A stretch of DNA of 41,718 nucleotides from Prorocentrum cordatum (lineage: Eukaryota; Sar; Dinophyceae; Prorocentrales; Prorocentraceae): assembly GCA_963575745.1 (NCBI GenBank), contig CAUYUJ010015704.1, positions 540,122 to 581,839 on the forward strand, in the 5' to 3' direction. A model generated the notes under the pieces. The model saw only the letters and a program-made list of their open reading frames with translations. It ran no database searches and was not told the origin of the DNA. Below are positions 19,800-32,204 of this stretch, piece by piece; within the stretch, counting starts at the first letter, position 1; every line of letters begins with the position of its first letter. Both the position numbers and the translations under genes were made by a program.

Positions 19800-20460
19800 A
19801 ATTACCCCAGTGCGACCCTACATAGGAGTTGGAGCCCCTAGGAACGCAGCACACGCTAAGCTAAGCTAAGCTAAACTAAGCTAAGCTAGCTAAGCTGATA
19901 TATCTAAGCTAATAAAAGCTAAGTTAAGCCAAGCTAAGCTAGGCTAGGCTAAGCTAAGCTAAGCCAAGCTAAGATGGGACAAACGATGCTGATCTAAACG
20001 AACTAAGGTAAGCTAAGCTGAGCTAAGATGATATAAGCTAAGCTGGACTAAACTAAGCTAAGGCAAGCTAAGCTAAGCTAGGCTAAACTATGCTAGGCCA
20101 GGCTAAGCTAAGGTACATTAGGCTAGGCAAAGCTAAGCTAAGCTAAGCTAAGCTAAGCTAAGATGAGAGAAGCAAAGCTAAGCTAAGATAAGCTAGACCG
20201 ATCAAATATATGCGAAGGTAAGGTAAGCTAGGCTAGGCTAAGCTAAGCTAAGGTGAGATAAGCTAAGCTAAGCTAAGCCAAGCCAAGCTAAACTAAGCTA
20301 AGCTAAGCTAGCCCTCTAGGCAGAGCCTAGGGTAGGGACCCCCGGTTGCCCGGGGAACCGCGGGGCGGATCCTGGGGGAACCGCCCGGGGCGGTTTACAT
20401 TGCCCGGCCCCTTTGAGAGAGCACGGTAAGAACCTTTCTAGGCAGAGCCTAGGTAGGAAA
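19800..20460 (+). mobile_element. Composite TIR/satellite element, copy 1
   Basis: The head AATTACCCCAGTGCGACCCT, ACATAGGAGTTGGA is followed by about 450 bases of AGCTA/AAGCT pentamer satellite. The tail begins CTAGGCAGAGCCTAG (perfect 6-base-arm palindrome), then GGGGAACCGCGGGGCGG, then GGGGGAACCGCCCGGGGCGG TTTACA, and ends at a second CTAGGCAGAGCCTAGGTAGG (20437-20456). Head CCCTACATAGG and tail CCTAGGTAGGA are near inverted repeats. The same architecture is found at 29391-30434. There is no coding capacity. Confidence 0.6.
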
Positions 20461-22159
20461 AAAACATCAAACAATTGCAACAATTCACGGCGTGACATGG
20501 CTACTGTAGCGAAATAGCCGGCGAAATTTCCTCACCCCAGGCACAAAATTACCAGCGATACATTACATCCTCAACCCCCTGACTCAAGACCGCCGGCGAA
20601 ATATCCTCACGCCCGGACATGAATGCGCCATCTAACGGCATGGGTAATTCAGTGCGGTTCCGTCAGTCAGTCACGTCTACTTCCCGAAATTCAAATTAAG
20701 GGCTGCGCCCGCAAGAGAGCCCTCTGCCATGGGTGTTCGATCGTGGACCCGTTGTCGAACGCTGCCAGCCTGCTTCTGCGCCGAATGTCGCCAGGAACCG
20801 CCGGGCACTTCCAGGAGCGACCGAAGACCGCCGAAGTCTGTCAGAAGACTGCCGAAGACCGCCCATGGCCGATGGCAGCAGGGGGTCAGTGGTCGAATGG
20901 GTCGCCCTAACCTCTTGCTGCCCCCCCGCCCTGGTCTCCGCGTTCGCGCCGCCACCTGCGCGCGTGGCTTTCTGGTTTCGCGGTTGCGACGCGGGCGGGG
21001 CGCGGCGGGGGCGCGCGCCGCGGCTGGCGGGGGGGGGGGGCGAGGAGCGGGCGCAGGGCCCGCGGCGGAAGCTGCAGCTCGAGCGAATCAGCGGGCCCCG
21101 CCCACTCACCAGGGCCCATTTCCGGTCGGTCGATCGGATCTGGTTCGATCCGATCCGATTCCGACGCGCCGGGGCCCGACGCGGCCCGATGCTCGCGCGG
21201 CTCTGATTTGCATTCTGGCGCAGCGGATCTGATTCGATATCGACTGCGCACTTGCTGCTGGCGCGACTCGACCTGGCGGGAAGTCCGACCCGCCCCAGTT
21301 GATCGATTCGTCGCCGAGACACTGCGCCCTCTTCCCCGACTCCAGGGATAGGGGGGGCCGAGGCACCAGTTTGATCGATCTGTTTGTAAACGACCGTTCC
21401 TAGGAGGCGGGGGTTTCTGTCACGCCGCGTTTAGTTCCAACTAGTTTCGCGCCGTCGTGGCTGTCGCCGCCGTCGCCCTTAGCGTCAGCATTGTCGCTCC
21501 ATCGCCATTGTTACATCCGACATCGCCGCCATTGCCAACGACGCATGCACCGTCGCCATTGCCATCGCCATCGCAATCGCGACCGTCATGCGTGGACATC
21601 TTTTGCTCTCACATTTCAGTCATGCAATCCTCGATCGTTAATCCCCAAGTGGCTTTTGCACTCCCATTCTGGAGAACTGGGCAGGATAAGAAACGAGGTC
21701 GGAACAAGTTGCCCAAAGTGTTCTTGGCCGTTGCTGGAGACAAACACCTATTGGGGGCTTTCCTCCTTGGTCATTTGCGCGAGGTGTGCCCTGGCCGACT
21801 TGTTGCTGTCGCGGCAGCGCAGCGCGCGCTGGGATGGCCCTTCCGACCGCCAGGGCGTCGTCTCAGTCTCTGGGTATCCTAAGCAAGTTTTCTCCATGTG
21901 CGGAGGCAGATGCACGCCGCGCGCCCGCGCAGATTGGCCCCGCTCAGCATCATCTGCGTTCGCTATCTCATCTTGGCGGGCGCGGAAGCTTGATCGAGGT
22001 GTTTTCTTTCAATCTTGGGCCCCAGGACCCTCACAGATCGATGCGGCTCGACAAATGGTGCAGACAGATTGGGTCTAGGGCTCCGATCGTGATTTTTTGC
22101 GATGTTGCACTTTTGTCGCTACGTCTGATCTCAGGGCCCCCCGCGCCCCCGCGCCCCAG

Positions 22160-22190
22160 GAGGCCGCCGGAGCGGTCATCGGCAAGTCGG
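22160..22190 (+). CDS. KH gene exon 8: second KH domain, GxxG loop micro-exon
   Basis: A 31-base micro-exon with acceptor CCCCAG|GAGGCC (AG 22158-22159). It reads EAAGAVIGKS plus one G. Joined to exon 7 it gives LFMIRK-EAAGAVIGKSG, where the distance from the strand Ile to the Gly before VIG is the classical six residues. GKSG is the nucleic-acid-binding loop. The donor is TCGG|GCGCCG (GC type); the following intron, 22191-37091, is 14.9 kb. GGCGCC occurs at both ends of that intron. An alternative acceptor at 22133-22134 would add APRAPAPQ in front, in a different phase, and was not preferred. Confidence 0.75.
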
Positions 22191-24995
22191 GCGCCGCCTC
22201 GCGCCCTGAACCCCGCTGGGCCTGGGGGCTGCCTCCGTGCGCACGCGCGGGTCCTTCGGACTTCGGAGGCAAGAGGTTCGGGGTCGGGGACCAGGGGAAT
22301 AATGGGTACAGAGTCCAACACCAGGTAGTGTCCATTGTGCACAGAATTCGCTGTCGGCGGCGCCGCGGCAGTTGCCCATCTGGGATATAGGCTCGCCTGC
22401 CCGACAGAGGCCAATGTCGGTTTTGGACGGCACTTGTTGCTGGACATCGTGCGCATTGGTTCCACACCAATTTCGGGTATTCAAATGAAGGGGAATGGAC
22501 AGGACAGGGCGGGCATCACACGCCTTAGCCAAGGAGCCTCGTCGAAGGCATGGGCGATCGAAGCTTCTCGGGTACATGCAGCTGTGCTTTCCCAGCTCCC
22601 AGCCCGTCTAGAAACGATCCCAAGGCGAGTTGTTCTGATCAGGAGAGCGTAGGAGCATCCAATGGAACATGCTCAATACGCTTATGATTCATGATTAAGA
22701 TTCTCATGCCGAGGGCTGCCACTAAACCAATGTATGGCGCAACCCCCAGGCAGAGTTGCGCGATGACGGTGCATTCCGCGCCACGTGGCTTAATGGTGCG
22801 ACTTTTTTTTCTGATTAGGAATCCCACTACCATTCGAAAGGCCCGAGAGGGGAACGCCCCCCCAGTCTTCTAGTAAGGACAGATGGCAGTTTCTCGAGGG
22901 AATGCACTCCCGAATGGCCGTACATTCTAAGGCAATGTTGTTCAAAACCATTTCCAAGACTTCGGAGCTCGAGAGCGAGGCCTGGCGATCATGGCTGGGA
23001 TGGGAAAGCGCATTCGAAGGCAACGCAGCAGTCGGAGATCGAAGGGATGACCGTGTCAGTTTAGGTTCAGTGAGGCTTATCATTGACACATGTTGAATGT
23101 TTTATCTTATCGCTGGGAGTTCTGTTAGGAGTGCCAATGCTGTGGGCAAGATACGGAATCTGTGTCCAGACATTATTCTGAATACTGCCAGACGCTCCAG
23201 TAGAGTCTTAGGTTCAGTTAGCGCGGCATGCCGTAAATTTCAAGACGGCCATTTCAGAGCATCCGTCATGCCCGAAACCCCGAGCGCACTTTCAGCTGGG
23301 GGGCGATGCGTAGATCGCGGGTTTAATTTCTATTGACTTGCACGCCCAATGTCATATGCAATATTGCCCGATGGACAGAGTCGATTTGACAGTTGATGGA
23401 AGTCTGCCGTATCTCACGCTTTCAGGAAGGGATGTTTTAGGCCGATGGAGGTGCGCAGTCGCCCAGTGAGCTGTTGCTCTCGAGAGGTGTAGTTGCGCGG
23501 TGCCAGGCGCCGCGGCTTTCTGGATGATGTAGAAGCGGCTGGGGGCCCTCCTGTTAGGTCAGTCCAGACCCGCGCGACCGTCGACTTGCATACTTGAGAG
23601 TTGATTGCCGCTCGCAGCTGCCAAGACGGCCGACCGATCCAGTCGGGCGATTCGTCTCCGCGGGGAACGGAAGCTGTGGATGTCACCACCTATTTTTATT
23701 GTTCGCCTTCGATCGCACGCAAGTGCGGCCGAACATGCAGTGCAGCGGGCGCTGCTGCGGCTAACCCGACGCCACCAACTCAATCTTTTTTTCCGGATCG
23801 GGGAATTCGAGCGGCCCATGGGGGGCTGTCTCGGGGAACCTACCCCATTACTTCCAATATGGGTGCTTTGACTATACCCCCGCCTCCGACAAACCTGAAG
23901 CAGGCGAGATGGTCGGCCCTGCTGACGAAGATTTGGTCGACGTCGTTGAATCACCGGCCGAACGAAGAGCGGTAGGCGTTGAAATGTCGAATGCCGAGCG
24001 CCCGAAGAAAGACGCAGTCTCCGCCCGACATCTTGCGACGCATCTCCGTCGTAATCCTTTCATTTGGAAACGCGCGGACTGGCGAGGGCCCCTTGATTGC
24101 AGCACCGCAAGAGCCAAAACAGAGGGCTAAAAGTCCCCAGGCCGTGCTCCGACCCTCCATTCGGACATCCTACCACCGTGGATCGCTGGCTTACGGCTGA
24201 TGAGCTATCGCGGGGACTCCACGGGGAAACTGCGCGCGGGCCATCTCACGATCGGTTTTCGAATTTCACTACTGCGCAGGGCGCCCGTGGCAAGTCGACG
24301 GCCCACGCGTGCAATTTCTGTATGAACTTTAAAACCCCGGGGGGATAATCGAAATATTGCTTGCGTTGCGCACGGCGCTCGTGGGCCCGCGCATGAAGGC
24401 CGGCGACTTCGCAGCGCACGCGGCGACGCCATCCCAGGCAACCAGATGCTCACTGCAGTCGCTGACAGATCGAGCGGGATCGTCCAGATGGGCACCCGCG
24501 CATAACTCAGCGCCGCCGGATTGCCGCCGCCGTTCCGGGCTCGCGACGCGCGATATTTTTGTCTCTCCTAAAATATTAGAAAGGGCAAGGAAGGGGGAAG
24601 GGGCATCTAGTTGGCAAACGCGGTGCGGATCATTTTTTTGTCGCCGTTCTTCTTCCTGCCCCCTCTCATTCGCCACGCGCCGCCGCTCGAATCTCGATGC
24701 TGAGTGGCCAAGACAGGTGGCGTTATGTTTCAAGGGGGGCGCATCTTTGGCATGCGCACGAAGCGGGGGAGATCTTAAGACCAGAAAGTTGCGTTGCGCT
24801 GCCCCTTTGGGGCCGCTCGAAGGTCTGGCCGGGCGCAGGCCTGATGGCGCTCGGCTGCTCACTGAGAAATCTGAACCAGTTTACAGTGATATTATTGATC
24901 CGATTGCGGAGGCCCGAAAACCCCCGGGTTCCCCGCGAAAGACGCATTCGAAAAGGCCATCGCCCAAATTACAGTGACGAGAGTGCCGCCCATAG

Positions 24996-25286
24996 ATGCA
25001 GCTGAGAGCTCTTCCAGCCGAGCTCGACCGGCCGTGGACAGCTCAGCTGCTCGCGCAGACCGACGATGGCGAATTATTCGATCATCCCATTCCGCCACCG
25101 CCCCCTTCTGCGACAGATGGGAGAGGCGAGGCCGAAATAGAATCCGACCCAGAAGACCCATGTGATGATGAGGGCCCAGGGGGTCCGCGACCGATCGAAG
25201 GGTCCTTAGTGGTAGACGGATCCGATCATCAGCGGGGTGCTTCAGAGGAAACGGGAGGGGAGCTAGGTCTTCGCTCTGCCGAATAG
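24996..25286 (+). other. Unrecognised acidic open frame, 96 residues
   Basis: The frame reads ALPAELDRPWTAQLLAQTDD, then an acidic, Pro-rich middle (EAEIESDPEDPCDDEGPG), then GSLVVDGSDHQRG. VDGS resembles the first box of RNase H or a retroelement linker, but too little is present to assign. It may be a decayed retroelement fragment. Confidence 0.2.
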
Positions 25287-26060
25287 AAATTGGAGATAAC
25301 ATCGCATTTCTCACGTGCATGTCGCGGTGCCGGGGGGGGGGGGGGGCTCGGCGCCAGGGCGACGATTCGCCCGCGCCACTCATTTGGGCGCGAAGGAATG
25401 TCGTGAGGACGAGCAATGTGTCTCTGGATGGTCCGCGGGCAAAGTGCGTTAGAAATTGCCGGCAACGGCGTGTGCGAAGGGCGCGCGCAGCGCGCGCAGT
25501 CCTCTTTTCCGATCAGATTTGCGATTCTCCATGCGAGGCGAGGACCCGCATTGCGGCAGTCAGCTCCTGAAACACATCCCTGGATCTACGGGTCCTGGGG
25601 CGCGCGTTCCAGCAGGCGACCGCGCGTGGCGCAGGGTCCCAGCGGAGAACGCAGCCGTGCCATAAAGAAGAACAGCGCCGAACGTGCATGACTTTTCGCA
25701 GTTGAAGACGCGGGGCCACGTCTGGCACATTCACGAGAAATAGTGATCACGGTTGCGAGGGCAGCACGAAGCGCAACAGCCAGCGCTGCTGTAGCTGGAG
25801 AATGTTTGCCCCGCAGCAGCCCATGCGTTGACGATTGTGGAGCTGTTATCGGACTCCGACACGGAGTCAGATGGCTTGGCGGCAACCAACGCTGCGGGGG
25901 GGGGCGATCCTCCAGGGCGGCGACGCGCAGGTTCAACCTGGGACGACCATCGCCCCTGAGGCCCCCCCCCGCCCGAAAAGGGCCCGCCGGGCCGCGGGCC
26001 GGGCGGCCGCCGCGTAGCGGCGTCGCGCGCCCAGAACGCCGCTCCAGTCATCATCTTCCC

Positions 26061-26420
26061 ATGGATAGCCGCGCAGAGAGAAAGAAAAGGTTGGGTCTGC
26101 AGGGCTGCTACAATCCTTTGGCTGACATAATCCAGGCGTTCGCACGGGGCGATCCGGCTGCCGACTCAGTCGGGGTGTTTTGTGATCCCCACTGTCGTTG
26201 ATCAATGAATGCAGCAGTTCAGCCGGGGGCTCTTCAGGCCCTGCGGGCTGAGTGTGATTGCGACGAGAGCCAAGTTCAATCATGCAACGAAGTCATCAAT
26301 AGTTTGCAGAGTAAGACTTCACACGTCGGGCGATTATTTGCGACCCAAACTAATGAGGATTCGGAAATGCCAGAAGGTCACAAGAGTCGCGCGCTCAAAG
26401 GGGAGTTATCTTTGACGGGT
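26061..26420 (+). pseudogene. Unrecognised coding-like stretch with one in-frame stop
   Basis: One frame reads MDSRAERKKRLGLQGCYNPL, ADIIQAFARGDPAADSVGVF, a TGA at 26199-26201, and then continues in the same frame: ALQALRAECDCDESQVQSCN, EVINSLQSKTSHVGRLFATQ. The mixed composition, unlike the repeat-derived frames around it, suggests a decayed gene, most likely from a mobile element. No family was recognised. Confidence 0.25.
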
Positions 26421-26699
26421 CTGAGGTTAGAGATCAGAATGTGGACGCTGCGCTCTCCCAGGAACTCTCGAGTAGCCCTGCCGCGACGCGCGCAAGCAAG
26501 GTGGCCGACGCGCGCAGGTTGTTTGAAAGAGCGTATTCTACCGCTGCTGGCGGAAAAATGGGGGGGGGGGTCCCAACCCCCCCCCCGCCCCCCACCCATC
26601 GAAAACCGAGGGTGGTCACAGCCGGTTCGAGCCCCCCCTCGCCCCCCTCCCCCAGTCCATCATGAACAGGGGGGGGGGTCCCTGCTGGTTCGACCCCGC

Positions 26700-27590
26700 C
26701 CCCTCCCTCGCCGCCGGCCTCGAGACAGTTGGACAGTGGTGGGGATACTGGGGCAGTGGTGGTGGCGGTGGTGGCGGGGGCAATGGTGTGGGGGCAATGG
26801 AACAGCGGCGCGGACAATGGGACAGCGGCGGGGGCAGTGGCGGCGGGGACAGCGGTGAGGGGGCAGCGGGGCAGCGGCGGGGGCAGCGGGGGCGGCGCGG
26901 CAGCGGCGGGGGCGGGAGTGGTGGGGACAGCGGCGAAGGCGGTGGTGAGGACCGTGGTGGGACAGGAGTGCAGCGGGAAGAGCGGCGGGAGCAGTGGGGA
27001 CAGCGGGACAGCGGTGGGGACAATGGTAGCAGTGGGGCAGCACAGTGGGACAGCGGCGGGGGCAGTGGGACAGTGGGACAGCGGCGGGGACAGTGGGGGC
27101 AGTGGGACAGTGGTGGGGGCAGCGGGGACAATCGGGAGCGGGGCCGTGGTGGGACAGCGGTGGGGGCAGCGGGGACAGCGAGACACTGGTGGTGGCGCTG
27201 GTGGGGGCAGCGGGGACAATGGTGGGAACGGCGGGGACAGTGGGACAGTGGTGGGGACTGCGGGGCAGTGGTGGGCACGGTGGCGGCGGGGACAGCGGCG
27301 CGGGGGCAGCGGGACAGCGGTGGGGACAGTGGCGGCGGGGACGGTGGTGGGACAATGGGGCAGAGGTACAGCGGGGGCAGCGGCGGGGGCAGTGGGGGCA
27401 GTGGGACAGCGAGGCAGCTCGGACAGTGGGGACATTGGGACAGTGGTGGGGAAAGCGGGGAGAACGGGGCCGCGGCGGGAACAGCGTCGGGGACAGTGGT
27501 GGGGAAAATGCGACAGCGGCTGGGGCGCTGGCGGGGACAGCGGGGACGGTGGTGGGAGTTGGATGCCGGTGGGGGCCTGAAATCCTGTCA
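26700..27590 (+). repeat. GGGACAGCGGTGGGGGCAG minisatellite, 0.9 kb
   Basis: About 60-80 imperfect units of 9-15 bases of the types GGGGACAGTGG, GGGACAGCGG and GGGGGCAGTGG. All G-rich runs are on the plus strand, so G-quadruplex formation is plausible. Open frames of 220-394 residues on both strands are repeat products (Gly/Ser/Gln or Pro/Thr/Ala/Cys). Confidence 0.88.
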
Positions 27591-28121
27591 TCTTGGATGA
27601 CCGCAAAACAAACGCCATCTTGGACGCAGACTACGCCACTCTGCGTGTTGCGGGCGCCCTCGTCAATCGTTCCCCCTCAGGCCCGACCTGTTCCAAATCC
27701 ACAGATTTTGAAATTCTGCGGGTTAGGCCTGCGTCGTGTACGCGTCGTGCAATTTCGGTTAATCTGTAGATTGGGACTCCCTCGTGGGTCCACAGAATGT
27801 CCTTCAATGTGCGGATGATAGCCGCCCCCTTGGCGATTCGGATCCCGTGGCCCCGTTCCACGCGCGCGGATTCTGATGTAACCCGTGGATTTTCAGTGCG
27901 TCGGGTGCACGTCCCGTTACATGCGGCCCCGAGAGGGGCCCGAGACGACGAGGCATTCAGCGCCATCATCAAGACATTTCACACATCTGCAAATTTCACT
28001 TGCTCCGGGTTGAGCGGTTTGGCCCCTCTCCAGATTCAGGGGGGGGGGTCGGCGTCTGAAGTGGGAGGCGTGGGGGGGCGGTGCGGGCGGCGGCGGGGGG
28101 CCCGGGAGTCGTTTGCCGGCG

Positions 28122-28540
<419 letters not shown>

Positions 28541-28912
28541 TGGATCACGCTCTCTCGGGTGTTTGAAGGGCATGAAACACAACGGGCCGATGCCAAACAG
28601 GCATATGCAAAGTCCATGTTGGGTGGGGCTCCTACTTGGATTTGGTTGCCGCAAGAAGGGTGGCCATGATCTCGGCTGCGCGTGGGGAATCGGTCTGCCC
28701 GTTGATACTCTCACTTTATGGCCATCTTGATTTGGAGGGCACTGGGGGCAGCACTGTGAGAGCCATGTAATGTTGAAGGGGCTTGTCACATGCAGCCCCT
28801 GGCGCAGATGTTATTGTAATGCAAAAATGAAGTTGTCCTTGATTATGCGCGCTGGCGAAGTCAAAATGTCTGGCCCTTCAAAATACATGGAAATAGGCTG
28901 GGGAATGGCGCG

Positions 28913-29386
28913 GTGATCCGCCGCCGCCAACGCAGAAAAAGACGTCCGTCGACGATTCGGGGGGCGAATGCAGCGGGGGAAGTAGCGGGCGAGGGATCTC
29001 ACAAGAATGCCCCGCATCTCAATGGGCCCTATAAGCCCCAGCCAACCAAGGAAGTGCAGGTCATTGAGTATGATGTGACAGACTTCTTTCAATTCTGCAT
29101 CCCTCTCCATGCCCAGCTGACACATGCGGGCCCCAAAACTAACCCATCAGCGGGGGCGCCCTTCGGACCGGAATTCATGGACCTCGAGGATGGGCAGGGG
29201 GGTCCCCGAGGGGACGTTATCCCGCCGGCCGAGCAGGCGCTGGCGGAGGCATTCAGTGTTCCCGCCACCGCAGGCCCTCATGACGAAGAAATTATAGTTC
29301 CCGGGCTGCCCGCGGGGCCATCGGACACGACGCCGCAGAACCGTGAATTGTTTGGCATGTCGCAACAAATTGCGACGAAGTGTTGA
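28913..29386 (+). other. Unrecognised open frame, 157 residues, ending at composite element copy 2
   Basis: The frame starts at an ATG (28913) and ends at TGA 29384-29386, five bases before the composite element. Its composition is protein-like: KEVQVIEYDVTDFFQFCIPL, HAQLTHAGPKTNP, GPEFMDLEDGQGG, EQALAEAFSVPATAGPHDEE, IIVPGLPAGPSDTTPQNREL, FGMSQQIATK. No domain is recognised. Because Copia RNase H text follows on the far side of the composite element, this could be an upstream part of the same retrotransposon, split by the insertion. That link is inference. Confidence 0.35.
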
Positions 29387-29390
29387 TGAC

Positions 29391-30434
29391 AATTATCCCA
29401 GCGCGACCCTACCTAGGAGTTGGAGGATCTAGGAAAGCAGCATCTATATATAATCCGAAAGCTGCTTCAACATCTACACCTGCATCTACATCCACACTAA
29501 CATCAACAGCGAGACTCACATCTACATCTACATCTGCACCTACATCTACACCTACGTCTACATCAACATCTACACCTACACCTACATCTAAACATACATC
29601 TACACTGTCGCATTGGTTTTGTTTTTGCTTTGCCTTGCCTTGCCTTTTTCTTGCTTTTGCTTTCGGTCTTGCTTTTGTGTTGATTGTTTTGTGCTGTTGC
29701 TTGATTTTCAAACAAATGTTTGTGGTCGCCACTGCTGCAGGCTGTTCAGCAGTGCTTTGCTGCGCACCCAGCGCCAGCATGCTGTTCAGCACTGCTGTTG
29801 CTGCTGTTGATTTGCCTTTGCTTTGATGTTCTGCTATGCTATTATATGCTTTGCTGCGCTATGCTATGCTGCGCTAGGCTATGCTTGGGTATGCTAGGGT
29901 ATGCTATGTTATGTTTGGCTATGCTAAGCTAAGCTACGCTAAGCTAAGCGACGATGAGGTAGGCTGAGCTAAGCTAAGCAAAGCTAAGTTGAGATGAGAT
30001 CAGCTGAGCCAAACTAAGCGAACCTAAAGCTAAGCTAAGGTAAACTAAGCTAAGCTAAGCTAAGCTAAGATGAGCTAAGCTACGATGTGGTAAGTTAAGC
30101 TAAACTACGATGGGATAAGCTGAGCTAAGCTCAGCTAGGCTGGCTCAGCTACTATAAGCTAGGTTAAGCTAAGATGAGATAAGCTAAGCTTAGCTAAGCT
30201 TAAGTTAAGCTAAGCTAGGCTAGGCTAGGCTACGCTCAGCTATGCTAAGCTTAGCTAAGGTAAGGTAAGGTAAGCTAAGCTAAGCTAAGCTGAGCTAGCT
30301 AGGGGAACCCAGGGGGCACAACTGGGGGAACCGCGGGGCGGGGGCTGGGGGAACCGCCCGGGGCGTTTTACACTGCCCGGCCTTCAAGCAAACAGAGTAA
30401 GAAACTTCTAGGCAGAGCCTAGGTAGGGAATTAT
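29391..30434 (+). mobile_element. Composite TIR/satellite element, copy 2
   Basis: The head AATTATCCCAGCGCGACCCT ACCTAGGAGTTGGA (29391-29424) matches copy 1. It is followed by a CATCTACA microsatellite (29480-29605), a TTGCCTTGCC/TGCTGTTGC patch (29620-29860), an AGCTA/AAGCT satellite (29860-30300), the tail GGGGGAACCGCGGGGCGGGG then GGGGGAACCGCCCGGGGCG TTTTACACTGCCCGG, and CTAGGCAGAGCCTAGGTAGG G. The 11-base ends CCCTACCTAGG (29407-29417) and CCTAGGTAGGG (30418-30428) are exact inverted repeats. AATTAT stands at both extremes (29391-29396, 30429-30434). The element is non-coding, and any mobility would have to come from elsewhere. Confidence 0.62.
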
Positions 30435-30727
30435 GCGCGGGGCTCGGCTGGCGAGACATGAGTCATGACCTCGCACGAGTCGTTTGCCACGCAGCAAGTG
30501 GCGTGACAAAGCGGACTGAACAGGGGGACGTGGATTTGCTTATATTGATAAGCCACATCGCAACGGTACTCGATTTCAGCATGGTTTCATGGTTCGGGGG
30601 CGACCTCTCCATGATTCAAATCAAGCAATAGTCCGATGCAGATCTGGCAAGTAATGCGCGTGCACTTCGGAGCGCCAGCGCCGGCCATCAGATCATCCAG
30701 GGGCCTTGAGCGAGGGCCACCCAGAGC

Positions 30728-30927
30728 ATGGCATCTAGGAGGCAGACTTGTGTTTGCCACGGCACGTTGGAAGCTGACATTGCGGCTGTCGACCTGGCTC
30801 TGCGAACTGAACAAGTGGCGTCGTTGCGATTGCGGGAAATGTTGGTGCGGCGGACCCCAAAATGTCTTCTCTTGGAAGACAACCGGGCGGCGTGCGAAGT
30901 TATCAGAAATGGGGGGGGGGGGGGGGG
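30728..30927 (+). pseudogene. Copia-type retrotransposon RNase H fragment
   Basis: The frame reads HGTLEADIAAVDLALRTEQV, ASLRLREMLVRRTPKCLLLE, DNRAACEVIRNG. This matches the Ty1/Copia RNase H segment, in which ST-EAE--A---A--E---L and P-L-EDN-AAI--- are conserved. The Glu of EADI and the Asp of EDN are the metal-binding positions. The match stops at an 18-base G run (30910-30928). No integrase or RT was seen nearby, so it is a remnant. Confidence 0.6.
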
Positions 30928-31178
30928 GCGGACGCGCGCCTATTTGATGCCGCGCCGCTCCCGAAGAATTTAGCATTGGCACTGGGATTGCAATGCGAGC
31001 GCGCCCAAAAATGAGCTGCTGGTATATGCCAGGAGGCTCAGCGTTCAATAAATGACATGGTTCTGCCCAAATCTTGGGATCCAGGTAATTTCAATAGTGT
31101 GCCGGATCGACGCTCGCCGACGGAATTCCGTCGAATGCCGGGGGGGGGTTCAAGCCAGCTGTCGGTCCTAAAGCGGCA

Positions 31179-31502
31179 GTGCGAAATGAGGCCCGCGCGC
31201 CGGGTATGAACGCGAGCGAACGTAAGCGCGCCGGAGAGGGCAAACTAGTTCTGGACAAGGTAGCCACAGTTACGCCAACGTCCACTGGTTCAACCAGTGG
31301 CGCTGCGGCAACGAAGGCCGGCGCTAATGCAGGCGCTCTGCTTGCAGCCCAGCTGCGGGCGAAGCAAGTGCAAGCTGCGGCTTCAAGAGAAGCCCCGACA
31401 GACAAAGTTCGTGCCCAGAGCGGCTCATGTTTGAAATTTGTTGTGGCGAACATAGCGAGATCGGTGATCCCATCAATCATTGCGACACCAAGCAGCGGTT
31501 AG
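31179..31502 (+). other. Unrecognised Ala/Thr/Lys-rich open frame, 107 residues
   Basis: The frame reads MNASERKRAGEGKLVLDKVA, then TVTPTSTGSTSGAAATKAGA, then LLAAQLRAKQVQAAASREAP, then SCLKFVVANIARSVIPSIIA. A minus-strand frame (31091-31480) overlaps fully. It is possibly part of the same retroelement as the RNase H fragment; no family is recognised. Confidence 0.2.
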
Positions 31503-32204
31503 TCGCTGCGCTGAAAGAAGAAGACGCGACCACTGCAGCAGGGAAAGAAAACGCATTCGAATATGCCAAGTCGTTGATGGGTAAATAAATTTCTCTTTGG
31601 GCCTCTATCCCTTGCAATGCGTGAGCGAGTCCGTGTGCGTTCGAATGGGGGATCGCATCGCATTGAGACGCCTGAGGGGCATTTGAACATTTTCCAGACA
31701 GGTGTTTTGGTTTTTTTTCCGCGAAATTGTCATTGCGGTTCTGCCAGAGGGAGGAACGGCCTGCATAGGGTGGCAATCGGCATGCCGGCATTTGCGAGAC
31801 ACAGGTGCGAGGCTTTCTTCGCGCAGATCTGTTTCGCGCATTTACATTCCACGGGCGCGCGCACGGGCTAGGAGACTTGCATGGGATTTGCGCGAAACAA
31901 TTCGGATCGTTGGTCGCGCCCGCGCCAGCTGAAGTTGCGAACTGACTGCGCCAATTCTGCGATGGAGCACGCGACCATGTTTAAGCGAAAGGAAAGACTT
32001 GTAACATTTCACGCTTCGCGTATCCCCACCAGCCCATCTCAAAACGGCAACTCTAGCGAAGCATGCCGACAGTCTTTTTTTTCGGCGTGTTTCCGCCTGC
32101 CCCCGCATGTCTCCCCTGTTCCTCCTTCCTCCCGCCTCCTTGCACATCCTCCTTGTGGTGGGAGCGGGGGAAGGACGAGGCGGGGAAGAGGGAGAGAAAG
32201 CGCT

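Larger units (their letters stand above)
19358..22159 (+). other. KH gene intron 7 (2.8 kb)
   Basis: From CGCAAA|GAGCCC to CCCCAG|GAGGCC. It holds CCT repeats, repeat R1 (19560-19795), composite element copy 1 (19800-20460), then unrecognised sequence (20460-22159) with GGCGAAAT-TCCTCAC words near 20520 and 20593, a GATCGGATC-rich patch (21120-21250), and a CATCGCCATTGCC-type patch (21480-21600). Overlapping open frames up to 208 residues show no domain. Confidence 0.5.

Noticed and set aside
19800-20310. AGCTAAGCTA array as a CRISPR or telomere-like array
   Set aside because: It has no spacers, the pentamer is irregular, and it is internal to a repeated element with defined ends.
26434-27618. 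394-residue minus-strand and 312-residue plus-strand open frames
   Set aside because: These are products of the GGGACAGCGG minisatellite, in which all frames lack stops.
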